From positions 62,001-126,000 of the forward strand of contig QNYK01000079.1 of assembly GCA_003973385.1 (NCBI GenBank): a stretch of DNA of 64,000 nt, given 5' to 3'. Shown here piece by piece: positions 17,950 through 27,377 of the stretch. Each line of letters begins with the position of its first letter. The first letter of the stretch is position 1. Position numbers and translations under genes: made by a program. Source of the stretch: Bacillota bacterium (GTDB lineage: Bacteria; Planctomycetota; UBA8108; UBA1146). A model generated the notes under the pieces. It had not been told where the DNA came from, made no database searches, and saw only the letters and a program-made list of their open reading frames with translations.

Positions 17950-19557
17950 CTAGAGCCCTCCGACCGTCGGCTTGTCGTCGGGATTGTCATCCGGCTTGTC
18001 GTCAGGCTTGTCCTCCGGTGGCACCGGCTTCTTGTCGGGGGCCTCTTTCTTGACCTTCTCGGTCGACTTTTCCTTCAAGGGTTGAGGATCTGCCTTCTCG
18101 TCACCCTCCGGCTTGTCTCCATCCTCGTCGGCGGAACTGCCATCCCCGTCCTCTGCAGAGGAATCCGAATCATCGAGGGGAGCAGGAGGTTCTGGCTCCT
18201 CGGGAACTTCTGGAAAGAGCCTCTCCAGCCTCGCATCTTTTTCACGATCATAGGCGAGAATGCCCTCGACCCAGACCTTCTGGACCCAGGAGGTCAGATC
18301 GAGGGGGTCACCGGTCCACATCACAAGATTGGCGACCTTTCCGACCTCGATCGATCCATAGCGATCCCCAACTCCACAGATCTCTGCAGCGCCGAGGGTC
18401 ACGATGCGCAAAGCAGCTTCTGGAGAGACTCCGGAGCGGACCAGACGAGCAGCCTGGTAGCCCAGGAATCTCTCAGGCATCGAACCGGTCCTGGAAGGCT
18501 GGATTGCAAATTTCACCCCTGCATCGCGATAGATATCCGGAATGAACGTCTCGATCAGATCGCCGCTGATGGGATCCCTTTTTCTGTACATCAGGTCAGC
18601 ATCGAGGATCACCGATAGGTTGGAGTCATCGATCTCGGTCACCGCAAGGTGGGCATCTCCGCCGAGGACCAGTACAGAGTTCTTCTGCCACCCTCTATCG
18701 GAGATGAGCCCCAGCGCAGGAGCCACATCCGAGGCCGATCCACAATAGATCCACGCACCCAGTCGACCATCGACAAGATGGGCAAGATTGCGATGCAGAT
18801 CATCCAGATCTTCATCACGGATCAGTTCCTCACCCTTCTGGCGCGCCTCTTCAGGTGGCAGCGGCTCCAGATCGTCGTCTTTATCCGCTTCTTGCTCGAA
18901 TCTCTTCTCTGCAAGGTCCTCTCTCCAGCGGTCGTATTCCGAGAATACCTCGCGCAACTCTGCCAGTTGTCGCAATCGATCGTATCCCCGCTTTGGAGAT
19001 GTCGAGAGTTTCATCGCCACACCAGCCTGGCGCGACATCTCGTGTGGAGAGAGTCCAATCGGATGCACGATGCGACTGACACCACCAACAACGCAGTTGT
19101 TCCCCTGAATGACATGGATCGTCGTGACACCATTTCGAAGCGAATCCTCGAAGAAGAATCTGGAAGGATCGATGGCATCGAAGACGTCGACAAATGGCGC
19201 TTTCGCAAGGTTCTCATTGGGAATGTCGAGTCCGTCAGCACTGTGCGGATCGACAAATCCAGGCGCAAGGATCATGCCGCTGCAGTCGACTTCCATCGCA
19301 TCGTAGGGAATCTCCGTGTCCCCTTCACCGACTGCAGTGATGATGCCGTCTTCAACGAGGATCACTCCCTCATCGATGACAGATCCGGAGACGGTCAGCA
19401 CCGTCCCTCCTGTGAAGGCAACCTTGTTCCCATTCGCCTGCGCCATCGGTGTTGCCATCAGGAACAACACCGTGACGATGACCCATGTCAGTGGGCGTAT
19501 AATATTGAAGTTCATCGAAAACATCGGCTCCTTGCCTCCCGGGACTCTCGGATTCAT
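17950..19557 (-). CDS. Exported amidohydrolase-fold protein, metal motif degenerate, acidic C-terminal tail
   Basis: 535 aa. The start at 19557 overlaps the previous stop (ATGA) with GGAG 7 nt upstream; ATGs at 19524 and 19515, nearer the signal peptide, are alternatives. The HxH loop reads GFVDPHSADGL, so only one of the two His remains. C-terminal signature GVGDRYGSIEVGKVANLVMW is present. A charged stretch lies at ~205-245. The last ~90 residues are a low-complexity Asp/Glu/Lys/Pro tail (SSAEDGDGSS, KPDDKPDDNPDDKP). An exported non-catalytic role is inferred, and the tail could bind cations or partners. Confidence 0.85.
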   Translation of the reverse strand: MNPRVPGGKEPMFSMNFNIIRPLTWVIVTVLFLMATPMAQANGNKVAFTGGTVLTVSGSVIDEGVILVEDGIITAVGEGDTEIPYDAMEVDCSGMILAPGFVDPHSADGLDIPNENLAKAPFVDVFDAIDPSRFFFEDSLRNGVTTIHVIQGNNCVVGGVSRIVHPIGLSPHEMSRQAGVAMKLSTSPKRGYDRLRQLAELREVFSEYDRWREDLAEKRFEQEADKDDDLEPLPPEEARQKGEELIRDEDLDDLHRNLAHLVDGRLGAWIYCGSASDVAPALGLISDRGWQKNSVLVLGGDAHLAVTEIDDSNLSVILDADLMYRKRDPISGDLIETFIPDIYRDAGVKFAIQPSRTGSMPERFLGYQAARLVRSGVSPEAALRIVTLGAAEICGVGDRYGSIEVGKVANLVMWTGDPLDLTSWVQKVWVEGILAYDREKDARLERLFPEVPEEPEPPAPLDDSDSSAEDGDGSSADEDGDKPEGDEKADPQPLKEKSTEKVKKEAPDKKPVPPEDKPDDKPDDNPDDKPTVGGL

Positions 19558-21122
19558 TTATTGGCTCCGCCTCGAATGAACGAGATCACACCTTCGTGGT
19601 ACACCTTTTCTATCTGCGACAGAGAGGAGAAGGGTGTGCCACTCCAGATGACCAGATCAGCTCTTTTTCCGGCCTCGATGGTTCCGACCTGGGCATCGAT
19701 CCCCAGCAGCCGGGCTGGATTTTGCGTCACCAGTCTCAAGGCCATCGCAGGATCGACTCCATGTCGAATCGCCAGCATCACCTGGCGGGCGAGCCCCTCC
19801 TCACCTCTGAGGTCCTGAGCGCTCAGCGACACGGAAACTCCGGATGAAACCAGGTCACGTAGGGTGTGCAGACGTGCCCCGCGGCTCTCGTTGGTGCCCG
19901 CCAGAATTCCACTGGGAACATCAAATACCGGGCCGAACACGACATCGACGCCACTCTCCGAGAGCAGGTCGACTCGCTTCCACGCTTCGACAGGATCTTC
20001 GAGAACAAAATCCAGGCCGAACTCGCCGCAAAGTCTGAAAGCAGTTTCTATATCAGGCGCTGTGCGAGCCTGGATCCTGAGTGGAACTTCACCGGCGAGA
20101 ACCTGCGAGAGCACTCTCGAGGCACTGGGACTGGATGTATCCGCGCCGCTGGGTTGGACACCACTTGCCCGCAGGATTGCATCATGGAAAGCCTTGCGAA
20201 ACACCCATGTCACTCCCATCCGGGAATCAGGGCGTCTGGTGTAAACGGAGACCATCGAACGAAATGGGCCGCGGTTTCGCGAACCGTATCGATAGGCGTC
20301 GCTTCCGACGACACCCTTCACCGCACCGGCTCCCAGATATCTGGCGCCAACGGGTCCACCTGTCTTCATCAGGGAACCCCGGCCTCCAATCACCGCCGAG
20401 GAGTCGGGACTGACATAGATGGTCGTCACTCCCTCTTCGAGTAATCGGTCGAAATCATCCGATCCCTGATCGATCGCATCGAACACATCGAAGTGAGGCA
20501 CAACCTCACTCGATTGTTCATTGACGACTCCACTGGGTAGGGGGACTCCAGCCGCTCGATCACCAGCAAGTGCATCCGCAGCGATTTCATCGGTTGGATC
20601 ATGAGGGTGAGGGTCGTGATCGGGCCAACCGCAGTAGAGGCACATCTCGTCGGCGATATGGGATGTCATGGCGGGGCAAACCGTGCCGCAAGGGCAGACA
20701 TCGCCGCCGTGGTAATGTTCTTCCAGACCCATCACCCGGAGAATCTGCAGCCTGGGATCCTCTCCGGGGAAATAGATCGCATCGGCGACATCGATCCTGG
20801 CGTTGGCGTCGATCAGTCCAGGTGTGATGTCAGAGACGACCAGTAGATTCCCACCCCCCACGACCTCACCACCGCTGACAACACTCTGGATGATGCCGTC
20901 CTTGATGACGATCAGTGCATTCTCGACGATCTGTCCATCACCGATATGCGCACGGTCTGCACGGATGGTCACATCTCTGACCAGTTCAACAGCCGATTCT
21001 TCGGCATCGCCAGCCACAACCACGGTGCTCGATGCAGGAGCCAGCGCCAGAGTCAATAGCAACACAATCGATGTCGCTGAGATGAATCCAGATGGCTGTC
21101 TCGTCGGGGTTTGCTTCTTCAT
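19554..21122 (-). CDS. Exported amidohydrolase-fold protein with Cys/His-rich insertion, no HxH
   Basis: 522 aa from the ATG at 21122, overlapping the preceding stop in ATGA, with AAGGA upstream. Signal peptide SIVLLLTLALAPASS. The loop after the first barrel strand reads DITPGLIDANARID, lacking both His ligands. Residues 136-174 form a Cys/His-rich insertion: HYHGGDVCPCGTVCP, then CLYCGWPDHDPHPHDP, with five Cys and five or more His. It looks like a small metal knuckle and is not a normal amidohydrolase element. The C-terminus (ARLLGIDAQVGTIEAGKRAD) is conserved. Exported, with a possible metal-binding role. Confidence 0.85.
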   Translation of the reverse strand: MKKQTPTRQPSGFISATSIVLLLTLALAPASSTVVVAGDAEESAVELVRDVTIRADRAHIGDGQIVENALIVIKDGIIQSVVSGGEVVGGGNLLVVSDITPGLIDANARIDVADAIYFPGEDPRLQILRVMGLEEHYHGGDVCPCGTVCPAMTSHIADEMCLYCGWPDHDPHPHDPTDEIAADALAGDRAAGVPLPSGVVNEQSSEVVPHFDVFDAIDQGSDDFDRLLEEGVTTIYVSPDSSAVIGGRGSLMKTGGPVGARYLGAGAVKGVVGSDAYRYGSRNRGPFRSMVSVYTRRPDSRMGVTWVFRKAFHDAILRASGVQPSGADTSSPSASRVLSQVLAGEVPLRIQARTAPDIETAFRLCGEFGLDFVLEDPVEAWKRVDLLSESGVDVVFGPVFDVPSGILAGTNESRGARLHTLRDLVSSGVSVSLSAQDLRGEEGLARQVMLAIRHGVDPAMALRLVTQNPARLLGIDAQVGTIEAGKRADLVIWSGTPFSSLSQIEKVYHEGVISFIRGGANK

Positions 21123-22273
21123 CGGGTTCCTTCCAGTTGCCGGATGTGGTCCGGGGCTTGTGAGCGCATGCGCGCTCCTCCGATCCACACCTGAAGTACT
21201 CTCGCCCCCGGATCGAGTGGGTCCGAGGAGAACAGCACCAGATCTGCGCGAGCGCCCGGTTCGATGACTCCGACCCCGCGACACCCGGCGACCCGGGCAG
21301 GGTTGGAGAAGAGTGCTCGTCTGGCGGCATCTCCGTCGAGTCCAGCGGCCACGGCGATGGCTGCACTCCCTCGCAGTTGATCTGCAGGACCTCGCCCCAA
21401 TAAACCCTTGAAGGCGAGTTCCGTACCGGTGCGAGCTGCCCGGATCGCGGTGGACACCACTGCCGGATCTCCACCTTCGAGGAACGGACCCACCACCATC
21501 ATCGCGTCTCGACCTGCGAGCCTCCCGACGGGAGACCTCGCGTCTCCAGAGTGAACCAGCACGGGTAATGACTTCCAGCCGAGCGACAGAGTTTGACGGA
21601 GGTCGATGGCATCGGGACAGTAGAGGATTCCCGGGGTCCGGGGCGTGGAGTCGTCGCTGTTCAGCCAGCCCTTCCAGATCGACACCATCGCCGAACGGCT
21701 GGTCGGCTCACGAGACGAATTGAGAACCGTTCCTGACAGTGCGAAGAACGGTTTTCCAGTCGCCACCGATGTGGCTTCGATGGAACTCTGGCAGATGAAG
21801 GTGGCGGTGGTTCCGTTGAGGACACCGGAGGGAATCGCAGCGATGGTGGTATAGAGCACACCGTGTATCGCTGCTCGATCGAGATCGGGATCTGTCGGGT
21901 CGAATGCGTCCGCAGCAGCCAGTTCTTCATCGATGAGAACAGTACCCGCTTTGAGGGAACCGCTGGCCCCCAGTGATCCGAGCAGATCGTGCAAGCCGGG
22001 TGTGAGTACCGCGCCAGACGGAGCAGCGAAGGTGGAGAGCTGCGGATCTGCCTGATCTGCGGGAATGACGGCGGCGATGGTGCCGTCAGGCTCGATGACA
22101 ACTGCCATCTGCTGGCAGATACTTCCATCGGGGCCAATCACTCCGACCGGAGCGATCACGACGGTGCCGTCCTTTGTGATCGACGCCGCAAGCAGCAACG
22201 GTATCAGCGATAACAATCCGACCATGGCAAGCCTACTGATCAACAGTGTGATTCTCTGAAGGCGAGTTCTCAT
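21119..22273 (-). CDS. Exported amidohydrolase-fold protein lacking HxH (short member)
   Basis: 384 aa from the ATG at 22273, which shares a base with the preceding stop (TGATG) and has GGAAGG 9 nt upstream. Signal peptide LLISRLAMVGLLSLIPLLLAAS. The usual HxH position reads LTPGLHDLLGSLG. The C-terminal ARVAGCRGVGVIEPGARADL still matches the family. This is the smallest and most divergent paralogue and has no charged insertion. Its place within an unbroken series of overlapping starts and stops shows it is co-translated with its neighbours. Confidence 0.82.
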   Translation of the reverse strand: MRTRLQRITLLISRLAMVGLLSLIPLLLAASITKDGTVVIAPVGVIGPDGSICQQMAVVIEPDGTIAAVIPADQADPQLSTFAAPSGAVLTPGLHDLLGSLGASGSLKAGTVLIDEELAAADAFDPTDPDLDRAAIHGVLYTTIAAIPSGVLNGTTATFICQSSIEATSVATGKPFFALSGTVLNSSREPTSRSAMVSIWKGWLNSDDSTPRTPGILYCPDAIDLRQTLSLGWKSLPVLVHSGDARSPVGRLAGRDAMMVVGPFLEGGDPAVVSTAIRAARTGTELAFKGLLGRGPADQLRGSAAIAVAAGLDGDAARRALFSNPARVAGCRGVGVIEPGARADLVLFSSDPLDPGARVLQVWIGGARMRSQAPDHIRQLEGTR

Positions 22274-23742
22274 CAAAAACTACCTTCCCGGGTCCCGGCG
22301 GGACGCTGCCAGACGACGGTGCCATCGATGATCACACGTTGCGGTCTTGCGAGCGGGTCTTGCGCAGGATTTTTATCCCAGAGCACCAGTTCCGAGCCGC
22401 CCTTGCGAAGCCACCCAGCCCCCCGGCCGCGCGAACCCTGGGCGAGAGCGAGTCGAAGTGGAGAGGCCCCATCGGCTTGCCCGGCGATCATCTGGATCGA
22501 TCTCCAGAGAGATGTACTCTCGCCGCCACTGGCCACTGACCATTCGATCCCAGAAGCTTCGAGTCTCGATATCAGTGCAGAATCTCGACGAGGAACAGAA
22601 CCTCGCTGGAGCGGAACACGCGGCACATCGAGCAGGATCGACAGCTGGTCCATCTCTTGCAGCGCCTCCAGCATCAGGTGAGCCTCGTCCGCGCCCTGGA
22701 TGGTGGCGACAAAACCGAACTCCTCGATCAGGTCGAGGGCATTCTGTAAATCCTGGCTCCTTCGGGCTGTGATCATCACCGGCAACTCGTGGTCGAGAGC
22801 CTGAAGCAGGATATCGGAGGCGGGATTGCGCTGCGGTCGACCGGGTTTCTCGGGACCCTTCTCCTCTTCCTTTTCCTTATCGTCCTTATCGTCCTTATCG
22901 TCCTTATCGTCCTTATCGTCATTATCGTCATTATCGTCCTGATCGTCGGCTTTCTTGTCGTCACCCTTCTCTTCCTTGCCCTCGGAATCTGCCTTCTTCT
23001 TGGCGGCTTCGGCGAGTTCCTCGATGTACTTCTCCAGATCACTGGAGTAATCATCGGCAGCATCGCGGCGACGCTCCGCAGCACGGAATGCTTCTCTCAC
23101 CTTTTCAAAGGTGCGGATCTTTTGCAGTGGAGTTCCGGTATCGAGATCGATACAGAGTGCGACATCCTCGGCATCGAGAATTCCATGGCCGCCGCCTTCC
23201 CTTGCACCGAGAGAAACCGAACAAGCTCGTCCGACAATTCCCCCTGCGCCCACCGGCACCAGATGAATCCTCGTCACGCCAATTGAGAGCACTTGCATGA
23301 TCCGTTCCGAGTCGTATCGGTCGAATCCATCCCAGGCACTATGAACTGCGCTCGCCGAGTTCACCGCGTCCAGGGTCAAGGTAGAGTAAAGATCGGTCAT
23401 CCCTGCCGTGGCAAAGAGCCCCTCGACTTTCAATTTCCGGGACATCAATGGAGCATCCGCGTCGGGTCCCATCTCGGTGATCCGGCCACCCCTCAAGATG
23501 ATGTTGGCATTTTTCATCACCGTGCCATCCGGAGCGGGCAGATGGACACCCTCGAGCACGAGTGCGCGCTCGAATATCTGCGCCTGCAGCGTGTCCGGAC
23601 CCCAGCCACCGATCAGCAACACGAGTGCTGAAATGGCTGCCAGGGTCAGAGATCTCATACTGGCAGAGAGCCCGGCGAGGCGACCCGTTGCAACCTTGAC
23701 GCGCAGCACCTCATGTGGGCAATAACGGCAACTCGGCTTCAT
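22273..23742 (-). CDS. Exported amidohydrolase-fold protein lacking HxH, with Asp-Asp-Lys repeat linker (first gene of operon)
   Basis: 489 aa from the ATG at 23742 (AAGGA about 12 nt upstream); an in-frame ATG at 23658 directly before the signal peptide (LTLAAISALVLLIGGWG) is an alternative. The HxH loop reads LFATAGMTDLYSTL, so the metal site is absent. Residues ~245-300 are a charged linker containing a perfect run of DDK units. The C-terminal part has SELVLWDKNPAQDPL in place of the usual signature. It heads the seven-gene operon. If the long start is used, CRYC precedes the signal peptide. Confidence 0.83.
   Translation of the reverse strand: MKPSCRYCPHEVLRVKVATGRLAGLSASMRSLTLAAISALVLLIGGWGPDTLQAQIFERALVLEGVHLPAPDGTVMKNANIILRGGRITEMGPDADAPLMSRKLKVEGLFATAGMTDLYSTLTLDAVNSASAVHSAWDGFDRYDSERIMQVLSIGVTRIHLVPVGAGGIVGRACSVSLGAREGGGHGILDAEDVALCIDLDTGTPLQKIRTFEKVREAFRAAERRRDAADDYSSDLEKYIEELAEAAKKKADSEGKEEKGDDKKADDQDDNDDNDDKDDKDDKDDKDDKEKEEEKGPEKPGRPQRNPASDILLQALDHELPVMITARRSQDLQNALDLIEEFGFVATIQGADEAHLMLEALQEMDQLSILLDVPRVPLQRGSVPRRDSALISRLEASGIEWSVASGGESTSLWRSIQMIAGQADGASPLRLALAQGSRGRGAGWLRKGGSELVLWDKNPAQDPLARPQRVIIDGTVVWQRPAGTREGSF
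22881..22943 (-). repeat. 9-bp coding minisatellite (DDK units)
   Basis: Seven consecutive 9-bp units on the plus strand: four of CGTCCTTAT, two of CGTCATTAT and one of CGTCCTGAT. On the coding strand they give Asp-Asp-Lys and Asp-Asp-Asn triplets. The near-identity of the first four suggests recent slippage, so copy number may vary between strains without breaking the frame. Confidence 0.85.
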
Positions 23743-24124
23743 CTTGAGGTGATTTCCTTTGGTCTACTGGCCCGGGGTACAGGGCCCAGCGAGGCGAACC
23801 GGAAGCCACCAGGACCTGGCCATCCGAACCTCAACCATGGATTCCCCGAACGGATTGAGTTGTCGACGATGATCCAGCAGCACAGACCACTGGATCCGGG
23901 AGTCTGCCTCATTTTCGGTCCCCTTCTCCGGAATTTCCGGAGTCTTCCCCAGGCACCTCTGATGTTCGCCATATTCCCGGCAGTTCTGGCATCAGAGTAA
24001 CTGTTTCCCGGTGGCTCGGAAAGGGCCTCTCTGTGACCCGATCCCCTCGCATCTGCTCCTCAGAAGGGGCAATATCGGGTTCCGCCTGCGGGGGCGCAGC
24101 GCAGCCTTCGCATCGTAAGAGAGG
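23743..24124. promoter_or_regulatory. Divergent intergenic region (amidohydrolase operon / pdxS)
   Basis: About 380 bp without a convincing gene, expected to hold the promoters of both divergent operons. A perfect 17-bp palindrome, CTCCGGAA-T-TTCCGGAG, lies at 23926-23942 and could be a regulator site. No clear sigma-70 hexamers were assigned. Confidence 0.45.
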
Positions 24125-25051
24125 ATGGAAGCCTTGAACGATCAGTTCTCCACTCCGTTGAGAGCCGTCGGTTCCGATGATGAGTTTCGCACCAAGGTCG
24201 GCCTCGCCGAGATGCTGCGAGGCGGCGTCATCATGGATGTCACCACTGCCGACCAGGCGAAGACAGCACAAGAGGCGGGAGCCGTCGCCGTCATGGCACT
24301 CGAGCGTGTTCCCTCTGACATCCGTAGAGACGGAGGCGTCGCTCGGATGTCACCCGTGGACAAGGTTCGGGAGATCCAGGCAACCGTCTCGATCCCCGTG
24401 ATGGCCAAGGCGAGAATCGGCCACTTCGTCGAGGGCGAGATCTTGCAGGCGCTGGAAGTCGATTTCATCGATGAATCTGAAGTTCTGACTCCTGCAGACC
24501 ATGCCCACCACATCGACAAGAGCCGCTTCAAGGTTCCATTTGTCTGCGGAGCCACGAATCTCGGTGAAGCGCTTCGCCGCATCGCAGAAGGAGCTGCCAT
24601 GCTTCGCACCAAGGGCGAGGCCGGCACCGGCGATGTGACCGAAGCTGTCAGGCATCTGAGATTGATTCGCAGCCAGATTCGCGCCGTCACCCAGGCCAGT
24701 CCCGATGAACTGATGAGCATCGCAAAGGAACTGGCTGCCCCCTACTCGCTGGTGTGCCAGATCGCCAAGGATGGCAGACTTCCTGTCCCCAACTTCGCCG
24801 CAGGAGGCATCGCCACACCCGCAGACGCAGCCCTCGTGATGCGACTCGGTGCCGAGGCAGTCTTTGTCGGTTCGGGAATATTTAAATCCGAGGAACCGCT
24901 CCGAACCGCCACGGCCATCGTCCATGCGACTGCGCACTTTGATGATGCTGTGCAGCTTGCCGAGGCTTCCAGCGGACTCCCGAAAGCGATGCAGGGGTTG
25001 GATTCCAGCAAACTTCCCGAGGATGAACGACTCCAGGTCCGAGGCTGGTAA
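24125..25051 (+). CDS. pdxS: Pyridoxal 5'-phosphate synthase, lyase subunit
   Basis: 308 aa, close to the usual ~295. PdxS condenses ribose 5-phosphate and glyceraldehyde 3-phosphate with ammonia from PdxT to make PLP. Landmarks are GGVIMDV (D38), [11 protein letters not shown] (K95, the Schiff-base Lys of the first site) and [11 protein letters not shown] (K163, second site), plus the phosphate-binding [19 protein letters not shown] abuts the ATG at 24125; a TTG at 24134 has better spacing and may be the real start. pdxT follows 2 bp after the stop. Confidence 0.96.
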   Translation: MEALNDQFSTPLRAVGSDDEFRTKVGLAEMLRGGVIMDVTTADQAKTAQEAGAVAVMALERVPSDIRRDGGVARMSPVDKVREIQATVSIPVMAKARIGHFVEGEILQALEVDFIDESEVLTPADHAHHIDKSRFKVPFVCGATNLGEALRRIAEGAAMLRTKGEAGTGDVTEAVRHLRLIRSQIRAVTQASPDELMSIAKELAAPYSLVCQIAKDGRLPVPNFAAGGIATPADAALVMRLGAEAVFVGSGIFKSEEPLRTATAIVHATAHFDDAVQLAEASSGLPKAMQGLDSSKLPEDERLQVRGW

Positions 25052-25053
25052 CC

Positions 25054-25626
25054 TTGCCATCGGTCCGCCCAGCAGTTCTGGCTTTACAGGGTTCTGTCGA
25101 GCCGCATCTTCGTGCGTTGTCGGAAGCGGGTGCAGAGCCGATCGAACTGCGGCGTCCCGACCAGCTCGATGACATCACTCACCTCGTAATTCCGGGGGGC
25201 GAGAGCACGACGTTGAGCCACCTTCTCGATCTCCACTCCCTGGCGAGGACGATCACCGACCGGGTCATGGCTGGAGACCTCGCTCTACTCGGCACCTGTG
25301 CAGGAGCGATCCTGATGGGTCGAGACGATGACGAGGCGCCACGGCGCTGGAACCTGATCGACATCGGGGTGCATCGAAATGGATACGGCCGCCAGGTCCA
25401 TTCCTTCATCGGTGACATCGAGTGGATCTCGGGTCCTCGATCAGGTGCGAGCGAGGGAGTCTTCATCCGGGCACCGCGCCTCGATCGACCCGCCGCCGAA
25501 GTGGAGATCCTGGCCACCCGAGCACAGGAGCCCGTCGCCGTGAGGCAAGGACGCTGCGTCGCCTGCACATTCCACCCGGAATTGACGACAGATACGCAGG
25601 TCCACCGCTGGTTCCTGGAACTCTGA
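25054..25626 (+). CDS. pdxT: Pyridoxal 5'-phosphate synthase, glutaminase subunit
   Basis: 190 aa from a TTG start 2 bp after pdxS. Class-I glutaminase: nucleophile C82 in LGTCAGAILMG, and H174/E176 in FHPEL complete the triad. VIPGGESTT forms the oxyanion-loop region. It supplies ammonia to PdxS. GAGG in the pdxS tail serves as ribosome-binding site. Confidence 0.95.
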   Translation: MPSVRPAVLALQGSVEPHLRALSEAGAEPIELRRPDQLDDITHLVIPGGESTTLSHLLDLHSLARTITDRVMAGDLALLGTCAGAILMGRDDDEAPRRWNLIDIGVHRNGYGRQVHSFIGDIEWISGPRSGASEGVFIRAPRLDRPAAEVEILATRAQEPVAVRQGRCVACTFHPELTTDTQVHRWFLEL

Positions 25627-25723
25627 TCTGGCGCTGCTCAGCTGTAAAAGTACGCCATCGGGGCAAAACATCTGTAGGATCGCTTCCTTCCTCCCCCGGA
25701 ATCTGCAGGATGGAGCCGTTGAA

Positions 25724-27373
25724 ATGGGGCCCCTGGTGAATCTCCCGGTCAGAACATCAAACCGTCGCATCGGTATCTTCGGCTGGGGAGTGGTCGCTCC
25801 TGGCTGTCCTGATGTCGACAGTTTCCGCAAGCGGCTCGCGGATGGAGGCTCATGGCTGGAGCCCTTCAGCGACTTCGGGCCCAGCAACTTCCTGGTAGGA
25901 AACCCATCCTTTGATCTCGAGAAGTACCACGGCTGGATCGATGAGCGCTTCCCACCGAGCCGTTTCTCGCAGTTGCTATCGAAGATGGGGCAACCCACCC
26001 TCTACGCAGTGGGCGCATTCATCCAGGCTCTCGACCAGAATCCGGGGATCGAAGCAGCACTTCAGGAGATGGGCAGCGGCGCACATGTCTACGTCGGAAC
26101 CGGACTCGGAGATATCCCCACCATCTCCCGGATCGCTCTCGAGGCGGATCGTGCGCAGAGGCAATGGGATGCTTTCTGGGCAGATCCTGAGCGCTGCCCG
26201 GCACGAGCAGCCCACGATGCAGGAGATTCTCCTCCCGAGTTGTCAGACCAGGCACCAGCCGACCCGGATCAACTGGAAGCTGCTGCACGGGAGGAAGCAA
26301 GGCGGATCTGGAATTCGTTCTGGGCCGCTCACTCATCCAACCTGCAGGAGTATCTGGCGTCGCTGAGAGAGATCGAGAATCTGAGTGTCGAGGGCGAGGT
26401 GGAGGCAGGGAAATCTGCTGTACTTCGTGAAAAGATGAAGCGTACCGCCTCCCTGCGTAAGGAATGGGGAACACCACCAGAACCGTGGGCATCCATCAGT
26501 TCCAACGTGTTGTGGAACATCCACAGCAGCCCCCCGACCCAGATCTCCATGATGGGGAAAATCACCGGACCTTGCTTCGCACCGGTCGCCGCATGCTCCA
26601 CCTTCGGTGTCTCACTCAAACTGGGAATCGATGCCATCGAGAGGGAAGAAGCAGAGGCGGTCGTCATCGGAGCCTCTGATCCTGCGCCATGTTCTCTGAC
26701 GGTCGGCGCCTTCAGTGCGGCCAAGGTACTCTCCAGTGATGGACGAGTCTCGAAACCTCTGACGGGCCTGCGAGGCACTCATGTCAGTGGCGGCTCATGC
26801 GTCTGGATCATCGGAGACCTAGAGAAGATGCGCGCTCGTGGTTTTCAGCCGCTCGGAATGGAGCCGATCTCGGTGGGACTGACAGCGGATGCCGACCACA
26901 TCATCACGCCCAGCGCCGAGGGACCGCAGGAAGCCATCTCGCAGGCGATGGCCAGTGCCGGAGCCAGCCCGACCGAAATCGCAACCTGGGATCTGCACTG
27001 TACAGCCACACCTGGCGACTACCTCGAGGTGGAAAACACGCGTCAAATTCTCCATGAAGATGTACTGATGACCGCTCGCAAGGGCACCTTCGGTCACGGC
27101 ATGGGCAGTTGTGGTGGCTGGGAATTGACGGCCCAGATGTTCTCTGGCGAGGAGGGCATGGTTCCTCCCACGGACCTCGGAGACCAGGAGTTGAATCCGG
27201 AGATCGCCCGGGTGCATGGCAACTTTGTCGGTGACACTGCTTCACCTCTACCCGAGGGTTATGCGGGGAAACTCTCGATGGGAGTCGGCGGCATCAACGC
27301 CTGCGTCATCTCGAGACCCTGGAGTGACTCCGATCTTGCAGACTCTGAATCCACCGCGGCCGAGCAAGACTGA
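25724..27373 (+). CDS. Beta-ketoacyl synthase family protein with large insertion
   Basis: 549 aa, against about 410 for FabF. GGAG lies 8 nt before the ATG. Catalytic Cys C291 is in PVAACSTFG, the first His is H425 in DLHCTATPGD (normally HGTGT), and the second is H458 in KGTFGHGMGSCGG, so the Cys-His-His triad is kept. MGVGGINACV near the end matches the glycine-rich loop. Residues ~135-255 are an extra helical, charged insertion between the KAS N-terminal half and the Cys loop. No acyl carrier protein or other polyketide gene is adjacent. The acyl substrate is unknown. Confidence 0.87.
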   Translation: MGPLVNLPVRTSNRRIGIFGWGVVAPGCPDVDSFRKRLADGGSWLEPFSDFGPSNFLVGNPSFDLEKYHGWIDERFPPSRFSQLLSKMGQPTLYAVGAFIQALDQNPGIEAALQEMGSGAHVYVGTGLGDIPTISRIALEADRAQRQWDAFWADPERCPARAAHDAGDSPPELSDQAPADPDQLEAAAREEARRIWNSFWAAHSSNLQEYLASLREIENLSVEGEVEAGKSAVLREKMKRTASLRKEWGTPPEPWASISSNVLWNIHSSPPTQISMMGKITGPCFAPVAACSTFGVSLKLGIDAIEREEAEAVVIGASDPAPCSLTVGAFSAAKVLSSDGRVSKPLTGLRGTHVSGGSCVWIIGDLEKMRARGFQPLGMEPISVGLTADADHIITPSAEGPQEAISQAMASAGASPTEIATWDLHCTATPGDYLEVENTRQILHEDVLMTARKGTFGHGMGSCGGWELTAQMFSGEEGMVPPTDLGDQELNPEIARVHGNFVGDTASPLPEGYAGKLSMGVGGINACVISRPWSDSDLADSESTAAEQD

Positions 27374-27377
27374 ACGC

